A stretch of DNA of 19,409 nucleotides from an uncultured Pseudomonadaceae bacterium (lineage in GTDB: Bacteria > Pseudomonadota > Gammaproteobacteria > Pseudomonadales > Pseudomonadaceae), in the NCBI GenBank assembly GCA_947630465.1, contig CANRHT010000014.1, positions 1-19,409 on the forward strand. Direction: 5' to 3'. The notes beneath the pieces were generated by a model. That model did no database searches, was not told the origin of the DNA, and saw only the letters and a list, made by a program, of their open reading frames with translations. This document shows, one piece after another, positions 8,158 to 18,028 of the stretch. The position numbers were made by a program, and so were the translations under genes. Position 1 is the first letter of the stretch. Each line of letters begins with the position of its first letter.

Positions 8158-9135
8158 CTATTTAAGCTGCTCATGCGCCTGCTGATCCGCATGGTAGGAC
8201 GAGCGCACCAAAGGCCCGGAAGCAACGTTCTTAAAGCCCATTTTCAGGCCTTCTTCAGCAAACCAAGCAAACACATCCGGATGCACAAAGCGCTGCACTG
8301 GCATGTGGTCACGCGATGGCTGCAGATACTGCCCCAGCGTCAACATATCAATATCGTGCTCGCGCATGCGCTTCATCACTTCGATCACTTCTTCATCGGT
8401 TTCACCCAAACCCAGCATTAAACCCGACTTCGTCGGCACACCGGGCACGCGCTGTTTAAATTGCTCGAGCAGATCCAGTGACCATTCAAAATCCGAACCT
8501 GGACGCGCGGCTTTATAGAGGCGCGGTACCGTTTCGAGGTTGTGATTAAACACATCCGGCGGCTCAGTCGCGGTGATATCAAGGGCAATATCCATGCGCC
8601 CACGGTAATCTGGCACTAAGGTTTCCAGTTGCACGCCCGGCGATAATGCACGAATTTCACGGATACAATCAGCAAAGTGCTGCGCACCGCCATCACGTAA
8701 GTCATCACGGTCAACCGAGGTAATCACCACATATTTAAGCTTCATATCAGCAATGGCGACCGCTAAGTTATGCGGCTCATTCTCATCCAAAGGATTGGGA
8801 CGGCCATGCCCCACATCGCAGAATGGGCAGCGACGGGTGCAAATATCACCCATAATCATAAAGGTTGCAGTACCGCTGGAGAAACACTCACCTAAGTTCG
8901 GGCACGAAGCCTCTTCGCACACGCTGTGCAGCTTATGCTTGCGCAAGGTTTGCTTAATATTGTCCACTTCAGGTGACACCGGTACGCGTACGCGAATCCA
9001 GTCGGGCTTACGCAGCACATCGGTGGTTGGAATGATTTTTACTGGGATACGCGCTAATTTTTCTGCACCGCGTAACTTCACGCCCATTTCAACTTTAGCG
9101 GGTTTAGCGCTGACTGCTGCTTCTTGATTACTCAT
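8158..9135 (-). CDS. lipA: Lipoyl synthase LipA, radical SAM enzyme
   Basis: Inserts two sulfur atoms into protein-bound octanoyl groups to make lipoyl cofactors of the 2-oxoacid dehydrogenases and the glycine cleavage system. Both iron-sulfur sites are visible: the auxiliary cluster [12 protein letters not shown] and the radical SAM cluster CTRRCPFC, followed by DVGHGRP. The C-terminal RSSYHAD carries the serine that ligates the auxiliary cluster. I chose ATG 9135 (325 residues), which overlaps the lipB stop and has GGGA nine bases upstream; ATG 9150 would add five residues and has no ribosome site. It is the last gene of the operon and acts directly after LipB. Confidence 0.97.
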   Translation of the reverse strand: MSNQEAAVSAKPAKVEMGVKLRGAEKLARIPVKIIPTTDVLRKPDWIRVRVPVSPEVDNIKQTLRKHKLHSVCEEASCPNLGECFSSGTATFMIMGDICTRRCPFCDVGHGRPNPLDENEPHNLAVAIADMKLKYVVITSVDRDDLRDGGAQHFADCIREIRALSPGVQLETLVPDYRGRMDIALDITATEPPDVFNHNLETVPRLYKAARPGSDFEWSLDLLEQFKQRVPGVPTKSGLMLGLGETDEEVIEVMKRMREHDIDMLTLGQYLQPSRDHMPVQRFVHPDVFAWFAEEGLKMGFKNVASGPLVRSSYHADQQAHEQLK

Positions 9136-9787
9136 AGCATTCAATCCCATCGGTAAGGGTTATGTGTTCACTGAATTTAAGATGTGACACCAGCGCATCG
9201 CGCAGGCGCAGACTGACCTCAGACAAGGTTATCGCCTGTGTCGTCTCATCAGATAATTGAGTCATAGACATTCCAGCGTAACCACAGGGGTTAATACGCT
9301 GAAAGGGTTGTAGATCCATATCAACATTTAAAGCTAAGCCATGAAAAGAACAGCCACGGCGAATACGCAAACCTAAAGAGGCGATTTTTTTCTCGCCGAC
9401 ATACACGCCCGGTGCATCCGGCTTCGCGCGTGCGCTAACCGCATACTGGCTCAGCACATCAATCAAACTGTTTTCAATCTGCGTGACTAAGTCGCGTACA
9501 CCCTGCCCTGCACGGCGTACATCAACTAAAATATAAGCGATTAACTGGCCCGGACCATGATAAGTCACCTGACCACCACGATCGACTTGCACCACAGGAA
9601 TATCACCGGCCGCCAGTACGTGCTCAGCCTTACCCGCCTGCCCTTGGGTAAACACCCTTGGGTGCTCTAATAGCCAGATTTCATCGGCACTGTCAGCATC
9701 ACGGGTTTGCGTAAAGTGCTGCATGGCATGCCAAGTCGGCTCATAAGGTACACAACCTAAATGTCGTATCACTACAGCTCTGGGCAT
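9128..9787 (-). CDS. lipB: Octanoyl-[acyl-carrier-protein]:protein N-octanoyltransferase LipB
   Basis: Moves octanoyl from ACP to the lipoyl domains, giving the substrate of LipA. Residues [12 protein letters not shown] (70-81), the catalytic Lys134 in [11 protein letters not shown] and the catalytic Cys168 in INPCGYAG are present. 219 residues is normal. Its ATG overlaps the ybeD stop by one base (TAATG), and its own stop overlaps the lipA start, so translation of ybeD, lipB and lipA is probably coupled. Confidence 0.97.
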   Translation of the reverse strand: MPRAVVIRHLGCVPYEPTWHAMQHFTQTRDADSADEIWLLEHPRVFTQGQAGKAEHVLAAGDIPVVQVDRGGQVTYHGPGQLIAYILVDVRRAGQGVRDLVTQIENSLIDVLSQYAVSARAKPDAPGVYVGEKKIASLGLRIRRGCSFHGLALNVDMDLQPFQRINPCGYAGMSMTQLSDETTQAITLSEVSLRLRDALVSHLKFSEHITLTDGIECYE

Positions 9788-10068
9788 TACAGCACCATGC
9801 GCACAATACCCGTCTCGCGTAGATCACGGTTGATATCTTCGAGCTGCTCAATGCACTGCGCATGAATACACACTTGCACCGATAAGAAGCGACCATTACT
9901 GCTATCACGACGCGTAATAGCCGACGGATCAACCTCTGGCGCATGGCGCTGCATCACCGCCATGATGATCTCGATAAAATCATCGCAACTGTCGCCAATA
10001 ATTTTAATTGGATAATTTTCGCAAGGAAATTCAATCGTAGGTGCTTGCTGTTCTGTTTCGTTGCTCAT
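9787..10068 (-). CDS. ybeD: DUF493 family protein YbeD
   Basis: A 93-residue cytoplasmic protein of the YbeD/DUF493 family, with a predicted alpha-beta fold like ACT-type regulatory domains. Typical parts are [12 protein letters not shown] (14-25) and the [13 protein letters not shown] strand region (56-68). The biochemical role is not established; constant linkage to lipB suggests a link with lipoate metabolism, which is inference. A clear GGAG lies just before the ATG. The gap to dacA upstream is 128 bases. Confidence 0.93.
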   Translation of the reverse strand: MSNETEQQAPTIEFPCENYPIKIIGDSCDDFIEIIMAVMQRHAPEVDPSAITRRDSSNGRFLSVQVCIHAQCIEQLEDINRDLRETGIVRMVL

Positions 10069-10099
10069 CTTAACTCCAAGCTCGTAGCTTTTTTAGAAC

Positions 10100-10179
10100 G
10101 ATGGCTTGGATAAAACCATCGCTATACAGCGGCTGTTATTTAACGTGAGAGCCTTTGTGCTGCATCTCAATTATGCAGC
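10100..10179 (-). other. Hairpins in the dacA-ybeD gap
   Basis: The 128-base gap holds a perfect seven-base stem (GCTGCAT 10159-10165 with ATGCAGC 10173-10179, seven-base loop). A second stem of about six pairs lies near 10102-10124 (CGATGG with CCATCG). Neither is followed by a T run on the minus strand, so they look like pause, processing or mRNA-stability structures in a readthrough transcript rather than true terminators. Confidence 0.4.
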
Positions 10180-10196
10180 GCCTACGCGGTTAAATA

Positions 10197-11384
10197 TTAA
10201 TTAAATAAACCATAGAAAAACATGCGTATAGCATCCAGCATACGAGTGAAAAAACCACCTTCGGCAACGGCATGCAATGCCACTAAGTCAGCTGTATGCA
10301 ACACTTGGTCACCCATGCGCACTTCAACCACACCTAAGCGGTCACCGGCATTAACTGGGGCGACTACGCTCTCATCCAGCACCATAACAGCCGCCGCTTT
10401 TTGTAACTGACCACGCGGTAACGTTAAGGTTAAGTCTTTTGCCAAGCCCACTTTAACCGTGTTCTGCTCGCCCTTCCAAACCTTGTTGGTGGTCAACTCA
10501 GCGCCTTTTCTATAAAAGGTTTGAGTCTCGAAAAAACGAAAGCCATAGGTCAGTAGTTTTTGTGTTTCTGCCGCGCGCGCGGCCTCACTTGAAGCACCAA
10601 AGACCACAGAAATTAAGCGCATATCATCACGCACTGCCGAGGCGACTAAACAATAACCGGCTTCATCGGTATGACCGGTTTTCAGACCATCAACCGTTTT
10701 ATCACGCCACAGCAAGAGGTTGCGGTTCGGCTGTTTAATGCCGTTCCATAGAAACTCTTTTTGCGCATAAATAGCGTAATGCTCTGGATCATCATAAATG
10801 ATGGCGCGGGCTAATTTAGCCATATCATGCGCTGATGAATAATGCTCCTCAGCCGGCAAACCTGTGGCGTTCATAAAGTGGCTATTGTCGAGCTTTAAAC
10901 GCGTCGCCGCTGTGTTCATCATGCTGGAGAAGGCTTCTTCGCTACCGGCAATATACTCAGCTAAGGCGACACTGGCGTCGTTACCCGACTGGATAATAAT
11001 GCCGTGCAGTAAATCATCCACCGACACCTGCTTACCCACATCAATAAACATACGCGAACCACCGGTGCGCCATGCTTTTTCGCTGACAGTGACTAAATCT
11101 TTTTCGCCAATTTGTCCGTTTTGCATCTCTTTGGTGGCGATATAAGCGGTCATCAACTTGGTGAGGCTTGCAGGCGGCAAGCGCTCGTCACCATTGTGCT
11201 CAACCAGTACTTTACCGCTGGCGGCGTCCAACAACACATAAGAGCGCGCCGCTAACTCAGGCATCGCCGGAATCACCGTGGGCGCTGTTGCCGCTGTAGG
11301 TACAGGGGCGGCACTGACTGCGCTGGCGGCACAAACCACAACGACGCTAAGGCATACTTTTTGTAAAAACTGACTGATTTTCAT
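10197..11384 (-). CDS. dacA: D-alanyl-D-alanine carboxypeptidase (PBP5/6 family)
   Basis: Removes the terminal D-alanine from peptidoglycan stem peptides in the periplasm, limiting cross-linking. A signal peptide (about 1-26, ending AVSAA) leads to the penicillin-binding domain with SxxK as Ser73-Leu-Thr-Lys76, SGN at 133-135 and KTG at 235-237. A beta-rich PBP5 C-terminal domain follows. The last 20 residues (GGFFTRMLDAIRMFFYGLFN) form the amphipathic helix that ties such enzymes to the outer face of the inner membrane. In Pseudomonas the gene in this position is often called dacC. A 76-base AT-rich gap separates it from rlpA and may hold its own promoter. Confidence 0.96.
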   Translation of the reverse strand: MKISQFLQKVCLSVVVVCAASAVSAAPVPTAATAPTVIPAMPELAARSYVLLDAASGKVLVEHNGDERLPPASLTKLMTAYIATKEMQNGQIGEKDLVTVSEKAWRTGGSRMFIDVGKQVSVDDLLHGIIIQSGNDASVALAEYIAGSEEAFSSMMNTAATRLKLDNSHFMNATGLPAEEHYSSAHDMAKLARAIIYDDPEHYAIYAQKEFLWNGIKQPNRNLLLWRDKTVDGLKTGHTDEAGYCLVASAVRDDMRLISVVFGASSEAARAAETQKLLTYGFRFFETQTFYRKGAELTTNKVWKGEQNTVKVGLAKDLTLTLPRGQLQKAAAVMVLDESVVAPVNAGDRLGVVEVRMGDQVLHTADLVALHAVAEGGFFTRMLDAIRMFFYGLFN

Positions 11385-11460
11385 ACCGCTCTCAAATTAT
11401 AAAATATAAATAATCACACAATGGGCTGTTATGACAGGCGCCAGCCACAATGGTTGCGCG
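11385..11460 (-). promoter_or_regulatory. AT-rich gap upstream of dacA, possible internal promoter
   Basis: On the minus strand this gap has the -10-like boxes TATAAT (11401-11396) and TATATT (11408-11403) in a very AT-rich run. A weak TTGTGT-like -35 lies upstream with poor spacing. The nearer box would leave almost no leader before the ATG, so the second is more plausible. No terminator is seen, so dacA can also be read from upstream. Confidence 0.3.
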
Positions 11461-12468
11461 CTAATCAGCAGACACCAGCGCTGGCATACCTAAATCAGCT
11501 AAGCGCACGCGCTCACGTAGTGTCTCTGCCGCGTTCTGACTGGGCACTGGACCGAGACGCACGCGGTGCAATACTTGCTGGTTGCGCACCACTGAATTGA
11601 TAAACACCGGTGCACTCGTTAGCGTGCTCAGCTTGTCCCGCAGCAATTGCGCAGCGTCGGGATTGGCGAAGGCTCCGACTTGGAGATACAGGCCAGCGGC
11701 TGATTGTGAAGCGTTTTTTTTTGAGTCAACTTGCACCGGCAAGACCGCCGCCGCATGCTGCTCAGGCGGTGGTGTGTAGACGTCTACCTGCTGTGGCAAC
11801 GATGGCAAACTCAGCGGTTTCGTGTTGGCCGCAACATAGGATGCACCCGCCATCGGCACCTGCTGCCCACGCTCAGCCCACCATTGATGCGGATCAATCC
11901 CCTCAACCGTCACGCGCGCCACGCCTTTATCGGCATAACCCAGCTTTTTTGCTGCGGCAAAGGACAAATCAATAATACGGTCGGAGTAAAACGGGCCGCG
12001 GTCATTCACCCGCAAAGTCACGCTCAGACCGTTTTCAAGGTTGGTTACTTTGACATAGCTGGGTAGCGGCAAGGTTTTATGCGCTGCCGTCATGCCATAT
12101 AAATCAAAGGTTTCACCATTGGCCGTATCGCGACCATGAAACTTAGTGCCGTACCACGAAGCCGTACCGGTCATTTTATAGTTGCGTGCATCTTGAATCG
12201 GAAAATAACGACTGCCCATTACAGTGTAAGGTGCCGCTTTATAATTACCATTATGCGGCATAGGTACAGCATCGGGGATGCGCGACACATCGACATTCCA
12301 CCAAGGTGCACCATCGCTGCCCGGCTGTTTGAAGTTAGCCGGCCCACTGATCGAACCATCACGGATGACGGGTTGTGGCGTTGGTACTTTGGCTGTGTTG
12401 GATGAACAACTGATCAAAGCCACACCTAAAGCTGTGGCAACCACAACCTGTACACTGTGCTTAAACAT
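11461..12468 (-). CDS. rlpA: Septal ring lytic transglycosylase RlpA (lipoprotein, DPBB + SPOR)
   Basis: An outer-membrane lipoprotein that cleaves glycan strands lacking stem peptides at the septum and helps daughter cells separate, as shown for P. aeruginosa RlpA. The lipobox is LIS-Cys21. The double-psi beta-barrel (about 98-195) holds GTASWYG, Glu119, Asp122, His130 in NGETFDLYGMTAAH and Asp156 in VNDRGPF, the residues expected for activity. The SPOR domain (about 258-333) binds denuded septal peptidoglycan. A proline-rich linker of about 60 residues lies between them. The ATG overlaps the mltB stop by one base (TAATG). Confidence 0.96.
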   Translation of the reverse strand: MFKHSVQVVVATALGVALISCSSNTAKVPTPQPVIRDGSISGPANFKQPGSDGAPWWNVDVSRIPDAVPMPHNGNYKAAPYTVMGSRYFPIQDARNYKMTGTASWYGTKFHGRDTANGETFDLYGMTAAHKTLPLPSYVKVTNLENGLSVTLRVNDRGPFYSDRIIDLSFAAAKKLGYADKGVARVTVEGIDPHQWWAERGQQVPMAGASYVAANTKPLSLPSLPQQVDVYTPPPEQHAAAVLPVQVDSKKNASQSAAGLYLQVGAFANPDAAQLLRDKLSTLTSAPVFINSVVRNQQVLHRVRLGPVPSQNAAETLRERVRLADLGMPALVSAD

Positions 12469-13478
12469 TACAATTCCTTACGTGCGGCAACCAACTGCTC
12501 AGCAAGCTCGTTGACCGCCATGGCGTACATGACGCTGCGATTATAGCGCGTAATAGCATGAAAGTTTGCTAAGCCAATCCAATATTCAGCGCCTTGTTCA
12601 GCTTCTAAACGAAAAGCGGTCACGTGTTGCTTTTTATCGAGCGGTGAACGCGCCTGCCAACCCAGCTTACCTAACTGTTTAACAGTGATTTTTGGATCTA
12701 AGCTATCAGACAAACCCTTTTCAGCTGTAGCCGCAGACTTAATATCAGCCTGCACCACTACCGGTTGCCCGGGCTGCCAGCCGTGTTTAATAAAATAGTT
12801 GGCCACACTGCCAATTGCATCGGTTGGGTTCTGCCATATATCAATGCGGCCATCATTATCAAAATCAACCGCATAGGCGCGGAAACTGCCCGGCATAAAC
12901 TGAGGCAAACCCATCGCCCCCGCATAGGAGCCTTTTAAACTCAGTGGATCAACCTGTTCTTCACGGGTCAGCAATAAAAACTCTTTTAACTGCTGACGGA
13001 AAAAAGGTGCACGCGGCGGGTAATCAAACGCTAAAGTCGACAGAGCATCAATCACTCGGTAACTGCCCGTATTGCCGCCATAAATGGTTTCTACACCAAT
13101 AATGGCGACAATAAACTCCGCCGGCACACCGTACTCTTGTTCAGCTTTGGCTAAAGCCGCTTGGTTTTTTGACCAGAAATCCACACCTTTATCAATGCGC
13201 GCCTGAGTGATAAAAATCGGGCGGTATTCTTTCCACTGTTTGACGCGCTCAGCTGGACGCGAAATCGCATCTAAAATCGCTTGTTTACGTTCGGCGTCAG
13301 TGAAAACAGCCTGCAGCGGTTCAGGTAAAAAACCAAACTCACTGCGCATTTCTTCAATAAAAGGGGCCGTGAGCGCATGCTCTGCATAGTTCTTATCTTG
13401 AGCGCCAGCATGGGCTGCTGCCACTGTTAAGCCGAGGCAGATCGCTAATTTTTTAATTCGAAACAGCGCAGTTTGCAT
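12468..13478 (-). CDS. mltB: Lytic murein transglycosylase B (MltB/SltB1 family)
   Basis: Cleaves the glycan backbone of peptidoglycan with formation of 1,6-anhydro ends. The catalytic acid is Glu130 in IIGVETIYGG. The substrate groove motifs SYAGAMGLPQFMPGSF and FDNDGRIDIW are complete. The N-terminus (1 to about 26, ending AHAGA) reads as an ordinary signal peptide: the only early cysteine (Cys14) is preceded by LAI, not a good lipobox. So this copy is probably soluble and periplasmic, unlike lipoprotein MltB of E. coli. A ribosome site AAGGG lies just before the ATG and overlaps the rodA stop region. Confidence 0.95.
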   Translation of the reverse strand: MQTALFRIKKLAICLGLTVAAAHAGAQDKNYAEHALTAPFIEEMRSEFGFLPEPLQAVFTDAERKQAILDAISRPAERVKQWKEYRPIFITQARIDKGVDFWSKNQAALAKAEQEYGVPAEFIVAIIGVETIYGGNTGSYRVIDALSTLAFDYPPRAPFFRQQLKEFLLLTREEQVDPLSLKGSYAGAMGLPQFMPGSFRAYAVDFDNDGRIDIWQNPTDAIGSVANYFIKHGWQPGQPVVVQADIKSAATAEKGLSDSLDPKITVKQLGKLGWQARSPLDKKQHVTAFRLEAEQGAEYWIGLANFHAITRYNRSVMYAMAVNELAEQLVAARKEL

Positions 13479-13487
13479 GTATAACCC

Positions 13488-14633
13488 TTACGATTGAGCA
13501 ATCCATTTACGGTGCGTATGAATTGCCATTAAAATTCCAAATCCAGCTAACAAGGTCACCAACGAGGTACCGCCGTAACTGATAAACGGCAGCGGCACGC
13601 CCACAATAGGCAATAAGCCACTGACCATACCGATATTGACAAATATATAGATAAAAAACGTCAGCGTAATGGATCCCGCCAGTAATTTACCAAAGACTGT
13701 TTGCGCCTGCACTGTAATCACTACAGCGCGCGCAATTAATAGCGCATACACCAGCAGCAACATACAAATGCCCACCAAACCAAACTCTTCACCAAGCACC
13801 GCAATAATAAAGTCTGTGTGGCTCTCGGGTAAAAAATCCAGATGCGACTGCGTACCCAGCAGCCAACCTTTACCAAAGACACCACCGGAGCCAATCGCTG
13901 CTTTTGATTGAATAATATTCCAACCACTGCCGAGCGGATCACTTTCTGGGTTTAAAAAAGTAAGCACCCGTTGCTTTTGGTATTGATGCATCACAAACAT
14001 CCACATCGCAACCGCAACAGGAATCACGGCGGCGATGGCACTGAGTATCCAACGCCAACGCAAGCCACCTAAAAACAGCACAAACACACCTGAGAGCAAA
14101 ACCAATAAGGCGGTACCCAGATCAGGCTGTCGAGCAATCAACACAAAAGGCACTGCTAACAAGACACAACTGATAAAAATACGCTTAAAAGTGGGCGGTA
14201 AACTGTGGCGTGATAAATACCACGCCATGGTCATAGGGACGAAGACTTTCATCAATTCAGCCGGCTGAAAGCGCACCACGCCTGGAATATTAATCCAGCG
14301 CGTGGCCCCCATTGCATTGTGGCCAATCACATCGACCACCACTAATAGGCCGACACCGATCAAGTACAAGACAGCCGACCAACTGGCCATAAAGCGGGGC
14401 TCAAATTGCGCGATAACAGCCATCAACAACAGGCCCACACCAAAAGACGAGGCTTGTTTAATCAGCAAGCCCTGATCTTTACCGCCTGCGGAGTACAGGA
14501 CAAACAAACCAATAGCGCCGAGCATCACCAATAAAAATAACAGCCAGCCATCAATATGGATACGCTGTAAAACACTGGCTCGGCGGCGTAATACATCGCC
14601 CTCAGACAAGGCGCGATCAAAACCACGGTTCAT
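13488..14633 (-). CDS. rodA: Peptidoglycan glycosyltransferase RodA (SEDS family)
   Basis: A multi-pass inner-membrane enzyme that polymerises lipid II into glycan strands during cell elongation, working with PBP2. About ten hydrophobic helices are visible. SEDS signatures include FQPAELMK (122-129), RQPDLGTA (168-175), the GSGWNIIQSKAAIGSGG loop and LPESHTDFI, where Asp274 corresponds to the catalytic Asp of E. coli RodA. The C-terminal GVPLPFISYGGTSL is also typical. Its ATG overlaps the mrdA stop as ATGA, which couples the two partners. 381 residues is about normal. Confidence 0.97.
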   Translation of the reverse strand: MNRGFDRALSEGDVLRRRASVLQRIHIDGWLLFLLVMLGAIGLFVLYSAGGKDQGLLIKQASSFGVGLLLMAVIAQFEPRFMASWSAVLYLIGVGLLVVVDVIGHNAMGATRWINIPGVVRFQPAELMKVFVPMTMAWYLSRHSLPPTFKRIFISCVLLAVPFVLIARQPDLGTALLVLLSGVFVLFLGGLRWRWILSAIAAVIPVAVAMWMFVMHQYQKQRVLTFLNPESDPLGSGWNIIQSKAAIGSGGVFGKGWLLGTQSHLDFLPESHTDFIIAVLGEEFGLVGICMLLLVYALLIARAVVITVQAQTVFGKLLAGSITLTFFIYIFVNIGMVSGLLPIVGVPLPFISYGGTSLVTLLAGFGILMAIHTHRKWIAQS

Positions 14634-16525
14634 CGTTGTGCTCCTGCAGTGGCGCCACGTTTAACGGGTTGAAACTCGCTTTTTAATTGGCCCTCGTCAT
14701 CGAGTAACCAGGCATCTAGCACTTGCTGGGTCACGGGCGCGGCTACACCTGAACCTGACTCACCGTTTTCTACCATCACGGCTACAGCGATAGCCGGTTT
14801 TTCAGCCGGCGCGTAAGCGATAAATAACGCATGGTCACGGTGACGTTCTTTCACCTTATTACGGTCATAACGCTCACCTTGCTTAATCGCTACCACCTGC
14901 GCGGTGCCGCTTTTACCAGCAATGCGATAGACCGAACTGTCACCCACTTTACGTGCAGTACCGCGCGCACCATGCAGCACGTTTTCCATGCCTAAGCGCG
15001 CCGGATCCCAAGCATTCACGTCACGCAGCACAATATCCGCCGGCGTATCTTCATCAACCGGCTGCAAACCACCCACGCTGCGTGCCAAATGCGGACGAAT
15101 CCATTTACCTTTAGACGCCATCAGTGCTGTTGCTTGCGCCAATTGCAGAGGCGTGGATTGCATATAGCCCTGACCAATCCCCAAAATCAGGGTCTCACCG
15201 GGATACCACGCCTGACGATAACGGTTACGTTTCCACTCGCGCGATGGCATTAAGCCTGCGGTTTCTTCAAACATATCCAGTGCCACACGCTGCCCAAAGC
15301 CAAAGCGGCTCATGTAGTCATGCATCCGATCGACGCCAAGCTTGTGGGCTAAATCATAAAAGTAGGTGTCATTCGAGCGTGAGATTGCCAAATCCAAATC
15401 AACCCAGCCATCGCCATAACGATTCCAGTTGCGGTATTTATGGGTGTTGTTGGGTAACTGATAAAATCCCGGGTCGAACACTCTGGTTTTCGGAGTGATC
15501 ACGCCCGCATCTAAACCGGCAATTGCCACCATCGGTTTAATGGTTGAGCCCGGCGGATACAGCCCTCTTAACACGCGGTTAAATAACGGCTGATCCAAGG
15601 AATCGCGCAACTCACCATAGGCTTTAAAGCTGATGCCAGTGACAAAGGGGTTGGGATCAAAACTGGGCTGACTGACCATCGCCAGCACTTCACCGGTATT
15701 AGGGTCTAAGGCTACAATCGCCCCGCGTCGTCCATTCAGCGCCTTCTCCGCCGCTTCTTGCAGCTTAATATCCAGCGTTAAATAAATATCTTGTCCAGAA
15801 ACCGGCTCAACACGATTGAGCACTCGCAGCACGCGGCCGCGCGCATTGGTTTCCACTTCTTCATAACCAACCTGCCCGTGGAGGTCATCCTCATAGAAGC
15901 GCTCCACTCCGGTTTTACCAATATGGTGGGTACCGCTGTAATCAACAGGATCCAGTTTTTTTAATTCATTCTCGTTAATGCGCCCGACATAACCCACAGA
16001 GTGCGCAAAGTGCTCTTTTTGCGGATAATAACGCACCAAGCTGGCAGCGACTTCAACGCCCGGCAAGCGAAACTGGTTAATAGCAATACGCGCAATTTGC
16101 TCTTCACTTAACTCAAACATCACCGGCACGGGCTCGAAGGGGCGTCGGCCTTGACGGATGCGCTTTTCAAATAACTCGCGACTGTCGTTGTCGAGCTCAA
16201 GAATCTCCACAATAGAGTCGAGTACTTCGTCTAAGTCACCGGCACGCTCGCGGGTCAATGTCAGACTAAAGCTGGCTCTATTATCTGCAATCACCACACC
16301 ATTGCGGTCATAAATCATGCCCCGCGTCGGCGGTAATGATTGCACGTGAATACGGTTGTTTTCCGCTAAAGTGGAATGATGCTCATACTGCACCACCTGC
16401 AAGTAGTACATTCTAAACATCAATAGCATGATTAAAATGATCAGACCGATCCCAGCAACCAGCATTCGCGAACGAATCAGTCGGGCTTCGCGCTCATGAT
16501 CTTTTAACCGAATAGGAGGTGGCAT
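14630..16525 (-). CDS. mrdA: Penicillin-binding protein 2 (elongation transpeptidase)
   Basis: Cross-links new peptidoglycan on the side wall and activates RodA in the elongasome. One membrane helix (about 22-45) anchors it to the inner membrane. A dimerisation or pedestal domain with RGMIYDRNGVVIADN follows, then the transpeptidase domain with Ser327-Thr-Ile-Lys330, SND (384-386, the SxD form usual for PBP2) and KSGT (538-541). It is also called pbpA in Pseudomonas. The ATG at 16525 lies nine bases after the rlmH stop. The ribosome site is poor, so coupling to rlmH translation is likely. Confidence 0.97.
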   Translation of the reverse strand: MPPPIRLKDHEREARLIRSRMLVAGIGLIILIMLLMFRMYYLQVVQYEHHSTLAENNRIHVQSLPPTRGMIYDRNGVVIADNRASFSLTLTRERAGDLDEVLDSIVEILELDNDSRELFEKRIRQGRRPFEPVPVMFELSEEQIARIAINQFRLPGVEVAASLVRYYPQKEHFAHSVGYVGRINENELKKLDPVDYSGTHHIGKTGVERFYEDDLHGQVGYEEVETNARGRVLRVLNRVEPVSGQDIYLTLDIKLQEAAEKALNGRRGAIVALDPNTGEVLAMVSQPSFDPNPFVTGISFKAYGELRDSLDQPLFNRVLRGLYPPGSTIKPMVAIAGLDAGVITPKTRVFDPGFYQLPNNTHKYRNWNRYGDGWVDLDLAISRSNDTYFYDLAHKLGVDRMHDYMSRFGFGQRVALDMFEETAGLMPSREWKRNRYRQAWYPGETLILGIGQGYMQSTPLQLAQATALMASKGKWIRPHLARSVGGLQPVDEDTPADIVLRDVNAWDPARLGMENVLHGARGTARKVGDSSVYRIAGKSGTAQVVAIKQGERYDRNKVKERHRDHALFIAYAPAEKPAIAVAVMVENGESGSGVAAPVTQQVLDAWLLDDEGQLKSEFQPVKRGATAGAQR

Positions 16526-16534
16526 GCCTGTTCA

Positions 16535-17002
16535 CTATTTATGATAGGGGTGACCATTCAGCACGGTCCAAGCCCGGTAAATCTGCTCGCCAAGCAGAAT
16601 GCGTACCAATGGGTGCGGCAAGGTCAGCGGCGACAAGGACCAGCGCTGCTCGCTGCGTTCGCACACCTGTGGTGCTAAACCTTCAGGACCACCCACCATC
16701 AAGTTGACATTGCGTGCTTCTAAGCGCCAACGTTCTAACTCTTGGGCGAGTTGCTCAGTGCTCCATGGCTTGCCGTGCACTTCGAGGGTAACAATACGCT
16801 CCCCCGGTTGCACTTTAGCCAGCATGGCATCGCCTTCTTGTCGAATCAGCCGTTGCACATCCGCGTTTTTACCGCGCGTGCTCAGAGGGATTTCGACCAA
16901 GTCTAAAGGCAGCTCACTGGGTAAACGCTTAGCATATTCATGCCAGCCATCTTCTACCCAGCGTGGCATTTTCGTGCCGACAGCAATTAAGCGAATACGC
17001 AC
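16535..17002 (-). CDS. rlmH: 23S rRNA (pseudouridine1915-N3)-methyltransferase RlmH
   Basis: Methylates pseudouridine 1915 in helix 69 of 23S rRNA on the assembled 70S ribosome. At 155 residues it has the compact SPOUT fold signature: GGPEG (104-108) and the C-terminal [18 protein letters not shown] with NGHPYHK, which form the knotted SAM site. The start is GTG directly after the rsfS TAA, with no space. The neighbouring ribosome factor RsfS is its usual partner in gene order. Confidence 0.97.
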   Translation of the reverse strand: MRIRLIAVGTKMPRWVEDGWHEYAKRLPSELPLDLVEIPLSTRGKNADVQRLIRQEGDAMLAKVQPGERIVTLEVHGKPWSTEQLAQELERWRLEARNVNLMVGGPEGLAPQVCERSEQRWSLSPLTLPHPLVRILLGEQIYRAWTVLNGHPYHK

Positions 17003-17365
17003 TTACTCAGCGCCTTGCTCATCGTGTTGCGCGCGGCTTTGTTCAGCACCTTGCCACAGACGCTCAAGGTCATAATGCTCGCGGGTTTCAACCTGCATGA
17101 CGTGTACCACCACATCATTTAAGTCCAATAAAGCCCACTCGCCACCGTCCAAGCCTTCACTGCCAACCGGCTTCACGCCTTGGGCTTTAGCTTTTTCTAA
17201 AACGTTTTCAGCCAGCGCTTTTACCTGACGGGCTGAACCGCCCGACGCTATAACCATAAAATCAGTGATGCTGGTTTTGCCGCGTACATCAATAGTAACG
17301 ATATCTTTAGCTTTAACTTCTTCTAAAGCAGCAATCACTAAACTGACCAGTTGTTCATTTTGCAT
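17003..17365 (-). CDS. rsfS: Ribosomal silencing factor RsfS
   Basis: Binds protein uL14 on the large ribosomal subunit and blocks subunit joining when nutrients run out. The family core is clear: [28 protein letters not shown] and [22 protein letters not shown], then [10 protein letters not shown]. About 15 polar residues follow the core as a tail of no known role. The ATG lies 21 bases after the nadD stop, with GGCGAGA upstream. Confidence 0.96.
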   Translation of the reverse strand: MQNEQLVSLVIAALEEVKAKDIVTIDVRGKTSITDFMVIASGGSARQVKALAENVLEKAKAQGVKPVGSEGLDGGEWALLDLNDVVVHVMQVETREHYDLERLWQGAEQSRAQHDEQGAE

Positions 17366-17386
17366 AGAGTATCTCGCCTCAAAAGC

Positions 17387-18028
17387 TCAGGACTGTTGAT
17401 AGAGTCGGTGAGCATAAATATATTTAAAAACGGCATCTGGTACCAAATACCGTACGCAACGCTGTGTTGCTAATAAGTGTCTAATTTGTGTTGCTGAAAT
17501 AGCCAACGGTGTTTGCCATACAAAGGCGATTTGACCACTGGGGCCTTGTAAAGTTTGTGCGCCACTAATACTTTTTGCCGCCACTAAATCACGTAGCACT
17601 TGCGGTGCTTCGGTATCAGCATCAGGGCGTTGTAAGACTAAAATATGGCAATGTTCTAATAACTCATCCCAGCGATGCCAGCTGGGCAACCCACAAAAGG
17701 CATCCCAACCTAAAATCAGCAACAGTTGATCTTGCTCATCCAGCTCAGCGCGTAATGATAACAAGGTATCAATGCTCCAAGAGGGTTTATCGCGACGTAA
17801 CTCACGATCATCCACACTGAGGCTCGCAACATCGGCTACCGCCAGCTGCACCATTTCTAAGCGCTGCTGAGCATCCACTTGCGGAGTATCGCGATGTGGC
17901 GGCCTGGCGCTGGGAATCAGTAACAGCTGATCCAGCGCATAACTCTCAGCCACCTCAAGCGCACTGCGCAGATGACCAATATGTACTGGATCGAAGGTGC
18001 CGCCCAACATGCCAATTCGCTTAGCCAC
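17387..18028 (-). CDS. nadD: Nicotinate-nucleotide adenylyltransferase NadD
   Basis: Joins ATP and nicotinate mononucleotide to form deamido-NAD, an essential step of NAD synthesis. It has the nucleotidyltransferase motif [11 protein letters not shown] (9-19, with His16 and His19) and ISATQIR (177-183). I chose GTG 18028, giving 213 residues beginning [10 protein letters not shown], which matches family length. The longer frame to 18064 would add 12 residues inside proA with no homology. The chosen start overlaps the proA stop by eight bases, so coupling is likely. Confidence 0.95.
   Translation of the reverse strand: MAKRIGMLGGTFDPVHIGHLRSALEVAESYALDQLLLIPSARPPHRDTPQVDAQQRLEMVQLAVADVASLSVDDRELRRDKPSWSIDTLLSLRAELDEQDQLLLILGWDAFCGLPSWHRWDELLEHCHILVLQRPDADTEAPQVLRDLVAAKSISGAQTLQGPSGQIAFVWQTPLAISATQIRHLLATQRCVRYLVPDAVFKYIYAHRLYQQS

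Noticed and set aside
11610-12066. Long plus-strand frames opposite rlpA.
   Set aside because: They are mirror frames of the rlpA coding sequence with arginine/histidine/proline-rich, low-quality products.
16519-16707. Plus-strand frame behind a good-looking AGGAGGT at 16514-16520.
   Set aside because: It lies antisense across the mrdA start and rlmH; the AGGAGGT is the complement of the PPPI codons of mrdA.
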